Source: an uncultured Prevotella sp. (GTDB lineage Bacteria > Bacteroidota > Bacteroidia > Bacteroidales > Bacteroidaceae). From it: DNA of 38,386 nt. The stretch covers positions 1 to 38,386 of the forward strand of contig CALBLK010000013.1 in assembly GCA_937895845.1 (NCBI GenBank), read 5' to 3'. Below are positions 33,249-38,386 of this stretch, in pieces (within the stretch, counting starts at the first letter, position 1; each line of letters opens with the position of its first letter). Below the pieces are notes generated by a model, which was given only the letters and a program-made list of their open reading frames with translations, was not told the DNA's origin and ran no database searches. The translations under genes and the position numbers were made by a program.

Positions 33249-34403
33249 ATGAGTTCATTAAGAAAATATCTTGATAAAATAAAGCCCAACTTTGAAAAGA
33301 ATGGGAGACTTCACGCTTTCCGCAGCCTTTATGATGGCATAGACACATTCCTATACGTGCCCCACACTACTTCACGCGGCGGTACGAACATCCACGATGC
33401 AATTGATACAAAGCGTATTATGAGTATGGTGGTCATTGCCTTGGTTCCTGCACTGCTGTTTGGCATGTATAACGTTGGCTACCAAAACTATCTTGCTGCG
33501 GGGACCTTGGCCTCGGCCTCAGTATTCGAGGTATTCCTTTATGGCGCACTTGCGGTGTTACCCAAAATTGTGGTTAGCTATATTGTTGGACTGGGTATTG
33601 AATTTGCCTGGGCACAGTGGAAAGGAGAGGAAATACAGGAAGGCTATCTCGTCTCAGGAATTATCATTCCGCTGATTATCCCTGTTGGCTGCCCGCTGTG
33701 GACCCTTGCAATTGCAGTGGCTTTTGCCGTTGTGTTCGGAAAGGAAATCTTTGGCGGTACAGGCATGAACATATTCAATGTGGCCTTGCTCGCTCGTGCA
33801 TTCCTCTTTTTCTCATATCCTACAAAGATGAGTGGTGACAGTGTGTGGGTGGCCTCTAATTCTATTTTCGGGTTGGGGAACCAACTGCCTGACGGTTTTA
33901 CCATGGCCACACCCTTGGCAGGAGTGGGGCAGGGTAGCGAACCTTCAGTATCGCTGGCCGACATAGTTGTTGGGCTTATTCCTGGCAGTATCGGTGAGAC
34001 GAGTGTCATTGCCATTGCCATAGGTGCTTCCATCCTGTTGTGGACAGGGATTGCCAGTTGGCGCACAATGGCCAGTGTTTTTGTAGGTGGCGGACTAACG
34101 GCTGCGCTCTTTGCCTATTTGGGGACTACGGCTATTCCTTGGTACGAGCACCTCGCGCTGGGTGGTTTTGCCTTTGGTGCAGTGTTTATGGCTACAGACC
34201 CTGTAACCAGTTCGCGAACAGAGTACGGACAGTACATCTATGGTTTTCTGATAGGTGTCGTGGCTATAGTCGTGAGGGTGATGAATCCTGGCTATCCTGA
34301 AGGTATGATGCTGGCCATCCTACTGATGAATATGTTTGCCCCGCTGATAGACTACTGTGTAGTACAGGCCAATATCAATATGCGAAGCAAACGAAACTGT
34401 TAA
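33249..34403 (+). CDS. nqrB: Na+-translocating NADH:quinone reductase subunit B
   Basis: A 384-residue polytopic subunit with about ten membrane helices, carrying covalently bound FMN and part of the Na+ path. The first 60 residues are cytoplasmic, including YVPHTTSRGGTNIHDAIDTKRIMS. Helices begin at VVIALVPALLFGMYNVG. The flavinylation site is recognisable as DGFTMATPLAG, where the Thr would take FMN by phosphoester (ApbE-dependent in other bacteria). FMATDPVTSSRTEYGQYIYG is the family's late-loop signature. It starts 39 bases after nqrA. Confidence 0.96.
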   Translation: MSSLRKYLDKIKPNFEKNGRLHAFRSLYDGIDTFLYVPHTTSRGGTNIHDAIDTKRIMSMVVIALVPALLFGMYNVGYQNYLAAGTLASASVFEVFLYGALAVLPKIVVSYIVGLGIEFAWAQWKGEEIQEGYLVSGIIIPLIIPVGCPLWTLAIAVAFAVVFGKEIFGGTGMNIFNVALLARAFLFFSYPTKMSGDSVWVASNSIFGLGNQLPDGFTMATPLAGVGQGSEPSVSLADIVVGLIPGSIGETSVIAIAIGASILLWTGIASWRTMASVFVGGGLTAALFAYLGTTAIPWYEHLALGGFAFGAVFMATDPVTSSRTEYGQYIYGFLIGVVAIVVRVMNPGYPEGMMLAILLMNMFAPLIDYCVVQANINMRSKRNC

Positions 34404-34431
34404 TCATTGATGTTTATAAACACAATTGAAT

Positions 34432-35178
34432 ATGAAAAACAAGATCAATCCAAACTCCAATACTTACATTATTATGTATAGTGCTGCACTTGTTGTTGTT
34501 GTGGCGTTTCTATTGGCTTTTATCTATGAGTCACTGAAAAACATTCAGGATGACAATGTAGCTCTTGATAAGAAAAAGCAGATTCTAGCTGCGCTTAATA
34601 TACGAGACCTTTCTGATGAGGAGGCTGCCGAACGCTATGCTAAGGTAGTTGTAGCCGACAGAGTAATAGACGAGCGTGGAAAGACTCTGGAGAAGGGGGA
34701 AAACGGTGGTGAAAAAGCGGGCTTCAAGTTGACTAGCGCTGATGCCAAGGTCGGACGGCTAGCTGTGTATGTTTGCAAAGTGAATGGGAACACCAAGTAT
34801 GTATTGCCTGTTTACGGAATGGGTCTCTGGGGCAGTATCTGGGGATATGTTGCAATCAACAATGATTTGAACACAATTTATGGTGCCTATTTTGACCATG
34901 AGAGTGAGACAGCCGGACTAGGAGCGGAGATAAAGGACAGCCGTGCGTGGCAAGAACAGTTTAAAGGCAAGCACATCTTCGCTAATGGTAGTGATGCCGT
35001 GGCCTTAAGTGTAGTAAAGAAAAGTGAGGTGAAAGACTCAACCACACAGTGCGAAGCTGTGACAGGTGCCACGCTCACATCCGATGGTGTCAGTCAGATG
35101 CTCAAGAACAGTTTAAACCGTTATTACGTATTTTTTCAACAAAACAAACAGACAAAGGAGGTTATGCGTCATGAGTAA
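34432..35178 (+). CDS. nqrC: Na+-translocating NADH:quinone reductase subunit C
   Basis: A 248-residue subunit with one N-terminal helix (YIIMYSAALVVVVAFLLAFIY) and a periplasmic FMN-binding domain. GMGLWGSIWGYVAI and YFDHESETAGLGAEI are typical. The covalent FMN site is EAVTGATLTSDGV, the last Thr of TGAT being the acceptor; the usual leading Asp (Dxx[S/T]GAT) is Glu here. A TTG two codons earlier (34426) is the longest-frame start; ATG 34432 is preferred. It overlaps nqrD by 8 bases (ATGAGTAA), so the two are translationally coupled. Confidence 0.94.
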   Translation: MKNKINPNSNTYIIMYSAALVVVVAFLLAFIYESLKNIQDDNVALDKKKQILAALNIRDLSDEEAAERYAKVVVADRVIDERGKTLEKGENGGEKAGFKLTSADAKVGRLAVYVCKVNGNTKYVLPVYGMGLWGSIWGYVAINNDLNTIYGAYFDHESETAGLGAEIKDSRAWQEQFKGKHIFANGSDAVALSVVKKSEVKDSTTQCEAVTGATLTSDGVSQMLKNSLNRYYVFFQQNKQTKEVMRHE

Positions 35179-35800
35179 ACTTTTTTCAAAAGAGAATGAG
35201 GCTGTGTTTGTCAACCCACTCAATCTTGACAACCCAATTTTGGTACAAGTACTGGGCATCTGCTCTGCGTTAGCTGTCACGTCACAGCTGAAACCGGCCA
35301 TTGTGATGGGACTTGCTGTGACAGTTATCACCGCTTTCTCCAATGTCATTGTCTCGTTGATACGCAACACTATTCCGACTCGTATCCGCATAGTGGTGCA
35401 GTTGGTGGTCGTGGCAGCTTTAGTGACAATTGTCAGCCAAGTGCTAAAGGCTTTTGCCTATGACGTGAGTGTGCAGCTGTCAGTCTATGTCGGATTGATT
35501 ATTACTAATTGCATCTTGATGGGCCGACTTGAGGCATTTGCCATGATGAACAAGCCATGGCCCAGTTTCCTTGACGGTGTTTCCAATGGTCTCGGCTATG
35601 CCATGGTATTGGTTCTTGTGGGGGCTGTTCGGGAGTTGCTTGGCCGCGGTAGTCTGCTGGGGATCCAACTTGTTCCCAACTGTGCTTACGAGGCTGGCTA
35701 CATGAATAATGGCATGATGACTATGCCGGCCATGGCACTCATTCTGTTAGGTTGTGTCATCTGGATTCATCGTGCTTATTTCTATAAGGAAAAGAAATGA
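35171..35800 (+). CDS. nqrD: Na+-translocating NADH:quinone reductase subunit D
   Basis: A 209-residue integral membrane subunit with about six helices; NqrD and NqrE pair as inverted-topology homologues and hold an iron centre. MSKLFSKENEAVFVNPLNLDNPILVQVLGICSALAV and the VGLIITNCILMGRLEAFAM motif (with the conserved Cys near the middle) mark it. The start overlaps the nqrC stop. Length is as in the family. Confidence 0.95.
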   Translation: MSKLFSKENEAVFVNPLNLDNPILVQVLGICSALAVTSQLKPAIVMGLAVTVITAFSNVIVSLIRNTIPTRIRIVVQLVVVAALVTIVSQVLKAFAYDVSVQLSVYVGLIITNCILMGRLEAFAMMNKPWPSFLDGVSNGLGYAMVLVLVGAVRELLGRGSLLGIQLVPNCAYEAGYMNNGMMTMPAMALILLGCVIWIHRAYFYKEKK

Positions 35801-35862
35801 CTGCCATACTAATATATTTATATTATAAACTGAAAATGATTTCAAAACAATTTCAATAAAAT

Positions 35863-36489
35863 ATGGAACACCTGTTTAGCTTGTTCTTTAGGTCTATCTT
35901 CGTGGACAATATGATTTTCGCTTTCTTTCTCGGCATGTGCTCTTTTCTTGCCGTGTCCAGGAATGTGAAGACCTCACTGGGACTTGGTCTTGCTGTGACT
36001 TTTGTGCTTCTGGTCACCGTTCCAGTTGACTATTTGTTACAGACTCGTATCCTTGGCTCTGACTGTCTGGTTGAAGGCGTTGACCTGTCTTATCTGAGTT
36101 TCATTCTATTCATCGCTGTGATTGCGGGAATTGTGCAGCTGGTTGAGATGGTGGTTGAACGCTATTCCCCTTCACTCTATGCTTCACTTGGAATATTCCT
36201 TCCCCTTATCGCGGTGAACTGCGCTATCATGGGAGCTTCGCTCTTCATGCAACAGCGCATTAACCTTGATCCCTCCAGCACGCAATATATCGGCAGCGTT
36301 ACAGATGCGTTGGCGTATGCCATTGGCTGTGGTATCGGCTGGACGCTGGCCATCGTGGCCATGGGTGCCATTCGTGAGAAAATGCAGTATAGCGATGTGC
36401 CAAAACCTTTACAGGGCCTTGGCATCACTTTCATTACGGTGGGGCTAATGGCCATGGCGATGATGTGTTTTTCCGGATTGAAAATTTAA
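35863..36489 (+). CDS. nqrE: Na+-translocating NADH:quinone reductase subunit E
   Basis: A 208-residue integral membrane subunit, partner of NqrD. It starts HLFSLFFRSIFVDNMIFAFFLGMCSFLAVS and has the counterpart motif PLIAVNCAIMGASLFMQQR with the conserved Cys. About six helices. A 62-base gap separates it from nqrD, AT-rich, with no clear promoter. Confidence 0.95.
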   Translation: MEHLFSLFFRSIFVDNMIFAFFLGMCSFLAVSRNVKTSLGLGLAVTFVLLVTVPVDYLLQTRILGSDCLVEGVDLSYLSFILFIAVIAGIVQLVEMVVERYSPSLYASLGIFLPLIAVNCAIMGASLFMQQRINLDPSSTQYIGSVTDALAYAIGCGIGWTLAIVAMGAIREKMQYSDVPKPLQGLGITFITVGLMAMAMMCFSGLKI

Positions 36490-36506
36490 TAGTGTAACAG
36501 ACAATT

Positions 36507-37769
36507 ATGGTAACTTTTATATTTATTAGTGTCGGTGTATTTCTTGCAGCAATACTCCTTTTGGTTATTCTTTTGCTTGTTGCCAAAAGCTATCTCTCGC
36601 CAAACGGAAATGTGAATATTGAGGTGAATGGAACAACCTGCCTGTCAGTTCCTCAAGGAGGAAATCTGATGGCTACGCTCAATGACAATGGCATTTATCT
36701 GCCTTCTGCCTGTGGCGGAAAAGCTTCATGTGGGCAATGCAAGGTTCAGGTGCTTGAGGGTGGAGGTGAGATTCTAGACTCAGAAAAGCCACATTTTACA
36801 CGCAAGGAAATTAAAGACCATTGGCGTCTTGGATGCCAATGCAAGGTGAGAAGTAACCTGAAAATCAAGGTGCCTGAGAGTGTTTTGGGTGTCAAGGAAT
36901 ATGAATGTACTGTGATTTCTAACAAGAATGTTGCAACATTTATCAAAGAATTCAAGGTACAGTTGCCTAAAGGTTCACACATGGACTTTCTGCCAGGCTC
37001 ATACGCCCAGATAAAAATACCCACATTCAGTATTGACTATGACAAAAATATAGACAAGAGTCTGATAGGCAATGAGTATCTGCCCGCTTGGCAAAAATTC
37101 AATCTGTTCTCTTTGAAATGTGTTAACACAGAGCCAACAGTTCGTGCCTACTCAATGGCCAACTATCCTGCTGAAGGCAATGTTTTTATGCTTACGGTAC
37201 GAATTGCTACACCTCCGTTCAAGCCCGACCATAGTGGCTTTATGGATGTGAATCCCGGTATAGCCTCGTCCTATATTTTCACACTGAAACCAGGTGACAA
37301 AGTTATAATGAGCGGACCATATGGAGATTTCCACCCTCATTTTAATTCCAAGCGAGAGATGATTTGGGTAGGAGGTGGTGCTGGTATGGCTCCGTTACGC
37401 GCACAGATTATGTATATGACACGGACATTGAACACGCGCGACAGAAAGATGCACTATTTCTATGGCGCGCGTGCACTTAACGAAGTGTTCTACCTTGATG
37501 ATTTCCTTGAATTGGAGAAGGAATTCTCCAATTTCCATTTTCATCTTGCTCTTGACCGCCAAGACCCGGCTGCAGATGCAGCGGGAGTGAAATATACGGC
37601 TGGATATGTTCATCAAGTCATGTACGATACCTATCTGAAATATCATGAGACCCCTGAGGATATTGAATATTATATGTGCGGTCCTGGCCCAATGTCAAAA
37701 GCAGTAATCAGTATGCTTGACTCTCTTGGCGTTGATCCAGAATCCATTATGTACGACAATTTCGGTTGA
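36507..37769 (+). CDS. nqrF: Na+-translocating NADH:quinone reductase subunit F
   Basis: A 420-residue electron-input subunit with an N-terminal membrane helix (FIFISVGVFLAAILLLVILLLVA). The plant-type [2Fe-2S] ferredoxin domain (about 33-125) has cysteines in SACGGKASCGQCKVQV and LGCQCKV. The FAD domain is marked by RAYSMANYPAEG and the NADH-binding domain by WVGGGAGMAPLRAQIMY and YMCGPGPMSKAVISML. It oxidises NADH and passes electrons to the rest of the complex. It is the last nqr gene, followed by a strong hairpin. Confidence 0.97.
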   Translation: MVTFIFISVGVFLAAILLLVILLLVAKSYLSPNGNVNIEVNGTTCLSVPQGGNLMATLNDNGIYLPSACGGKASCGQCKVQVLEGGGEILDSEKPHFTRKEIKDHWRLGCQCKVRSNLKIKVPESVLGVKEYECTVISNKNVATFIKEFKVQLPKGSHMDFLPGSYAQIKIPTFSIDYDKNIDKSLIGNEYLPAWQKFNLFSLKCVNTEPTVRAYSMANYPAEGNVFMLTVRIATPPFKPDHSGFMDVNPGIASSYIFTLKPGDKVIMSGPYGDFHPHFNSKREMIWVGGGAGMAPLRAQIMYMTRTLNTRDRKMHYFYGARALNEVFYLDDFLELEKEFSNFHFHLALDRQDPAADAAGVKYTAGYVHQVMYDTYLKYHETPEDIEYYMCGPGPMSKAVISMLDSLGVDPESIMYDNFG

Positions 37770-37804
37770 TACAAGCAAACCGTAACAAACTTATAACAAA
37801 CACT

Positions 37805-37835
37805 AACAAAGTCGCTGGTTTCCAGCGGCTTTGTT
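37805..37835 (+). terminator. Terminator of the nqr operon
   Basis: AACAAAGTCGCTGG (37805-37818), loop TTT, CCAGCGGCTTTGTT (37822-37835): a 14-bp stem with one G-T pair, 36 bases after the nqrF stop. The T-tract is poor (CTTTGTTG is part of the stem). Confidence 0.6.
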
Positions 37836-37848
37836 GCGCTTGTAGAGG

Positions 37849-37877
37849 TTGCGTTTCTGTGGTTTGTTATAGGTTTG
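37849..37877 (+). promoter_or_regulatory. Candidate promoter of the integrase-fragment gene
   Basis: TTG at 37849-37851, an 18-bp spacer (slightly short), then TAGGTTTG at 37870-37877 (TAnnTTTG). A transcript from near 37884 would carry the four 13-bp repeats in its leader. Confidence 0.35.
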
Positions 37878-37898
37878 TTCGGGTTTGTTTGGAACAAA

Positions 37899-37950
37899 TC
37901 TGTCACATGAGTCTGTCACATGAGTCTGTCACATGAGTCTGTCACATGAA
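37899..37950 (+). repeat. Four 13-bp direct repeats
   Basis: TCTGTCACATGAG occurs at 37899, 37912 and 37925, with a fourth copy at 37938 that ends in A instead of G. The copies are otherwise identical and abut, so the expansion looks recent or selected. They end 12 bases before the ATG of the integrase-fragment gene. A 13-bp unit is not a whole number of helical turns. Confidence 0.93.
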
Positions 37951-37962
37951 AATTGAAGTAAA

Positions 37963-38253
37963 ATGAAAAATAATGATTTTTGTCCAGTCCATGTAAGGAC
38001 GAGGAAAATTGCTAATGGCAAGAAATCCGTTTATTTGGATATTGTCAAAGATGGCGAGCGAATAAGAGAAAACCTTGGTTTGTATCTTATACCCGAACAA
38101 ACGCGAGCCGACAAAGTGATTAACCGTGTCACGATGAAAACGGCAGAGGAAATCAAGGCGAAGCGACTGATTGAACTGCTTGAGGGTAAACTGACCTTTG
38201 CTGGTGAAAAAGCCGCCAAGGTGAACTTGATGGAGTGTAACCATCCGAAATGA
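37963..38253 (+). CDS. Arm-type DNA-binding domain of a tyrosine integrase, without catalytic domain
   Basis: A 96-residue protein matching only the N terminus of Bacteroidetes phage/ICE tyrosine integrases: VRTRKIANGKKSVYLDIVKDGERIRENLGLYLIPEQ, then ADKVINRVTMKTAEEIKAKRLIELLEGK. In full-length integrases this is the arm-site-binding domain, followed by a SAM-like core-binding domain and a catalytic domain of about 300 residues with the R-H-R-Y residues; none of that follows in any frame before the terminator at 38271-38307. It is either a truncated remnant of an integrated element or a stand-alone arm-binding protein with its own terminator. The adjacent direct and inverted repeats could be its binding sites (inference). 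Confidence 0.72.
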   Translation: MKNNDFCPVHVRTRKIANGKKSVYLDIVKDGERIRENLGLYLIPEQTRADKVINRVTMKTAEEIKAKRLIELLEGKLTFAGEKAAKVNLMECNHPK

Positions 38254-38270
38254 GCCGTCTTGCATATATA

Positions 38271-38307
38271 AAAAAGGCTCGCAAGTTTATTACTTGCGAG
38301 CCTTTTT
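38271..38307. terminator. Strong bidirectional terminator
   Basis: A perfect 16-bp stem: AAAAAGGCTCGCAAGT (38271-38286), loop TTATT, and its exact reverse complement (38292-38307). It has a T run at the end on the plus strand and an A run at the start, so it can terminate in both directions. It begins 17 bases after the integrase-fragment stop. Confidence 0.9.
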
Positions 38308-38386
38308 ATAATAATAAGGAAGCATAAGTCTTAACCCAACTTTGCCCTTTGCACCTCGTTTTCTTCGCTGTATCAGAAGTTTAACG
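38308..38386. other. Unassigned right edge
   Basis: The last 79 bases after the terminator hold no gene or repeat that I recognise. A further element or gene may begin outside the window. Confidence 0.4.

Larger units (their letters stand above)
37784..37889. repeat. 18-bp inverted repeat and phased GTTTGTT boxes around the nqr terminator
   Basis: AACAAACTTATAACAAAC (37784-37801) and GTTTGTTATAGGTTTGTT (37862-37879) are reverse complements with one mismatch in 18. They enclose the nqr terminator hairpin. The left side has AACAAAC/G boxes at 37784, 37795 and 37805 and the right side GTTTGTT boxes at 37862, 37873 and 37883, both with spacings of 11 and 10 bases, about one helical turn. A small perfect hairpin TTTGTT-TGG-AACAAA follows at 37884-37898. 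Confidence 0.78.

Overview
The window looks like a chromosomal segment of a Bacteroidales bacterium, most likely Prevotellaceae (inference; no search was run). Evidence: several promoters of the Bacteroidetes type (TTTG or TTG, about 20 bp, TAnnTTTG); few clear Shine-Dalgarno sites; a gliding-motility/type IX secretion style C-terminal domain; a PorT-type barrel; Bacteroidetes-restricted families (DUF4835, DUF3127, DUF4861, a GldB-like lipoprotein); a TamB homologue; and a complete Na+-translocating NADH:quinone reductase operon.

Layout. (1) 1-400: a minus-strand tRNA cluster, Ser(GCT) then two identical Glu(CTC), the second cut by the window edge, with its promoter. (2) 540-1151: a secreted TlpA-like thioredoxin. 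(3) 1152-1591: gene-free stretch with a 22-bp-period repeat array. (4) 7153-1592, minus: a packed operon of a type IX-style secreted protein, uvrA, a lipoprotein, kdsB and trmN6. (5) 7480-13673, plus: LysM/periplasmic-binding protein, PorT-like barrel, POT peptide transporter, mtaB and a family 2 glycosyltransferase. (6) 14917-13679, minus: DUF4861 protein; 15112-15918, plus: GldB-like lipoprotein; 16902-15970, minus: TIGR01212-type radical SAM protein. (7) 16942-17259: second array of the same 22-bp repeat, containing a perfect 19-bp inverted repeat. (8) 26198-17260, minus: dnaN, exonuclease, coaBC, DUF4835, recN, a degenerate protease/TPR protein, rsmG and an MBL hydrolase. (9) 26385-26753: DUF3127 OB-fold protein with an SSB-like acidic tail, then a 454-bp gene-free structured stretch. 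(10) 31707-27208, minus: tamB. (11) 31857-37769, plus: nqrABCDEF. (12) 37770-38386: a repeat-dense tract and a gene holding only the arm-binding domain of a tyrosine integrase, closed by a strong terminator.

Most of the window is housekeeping: DNA repair and replication, LPS precursor and CoA synthesis, tRNA modification, envelope biogenesis and respiration. The least explained signals are the noncoding repeats. Two gene-free tracts 15.7 kb apart carry the same 22-bp-period repeat in opposite orientation. The nqrF/integrase-remnant junction combines helically phased GTTTGTT boxes, an 18-bp inverted repeat around the nqr terminator, and four 13-bp direct repeats.

Several starts were moved from the longest possible reading frame to an internal codon, because the upstream codon lies inside a promoter, overlaps the neighbouring gene, or leaves a poor signal peptide.
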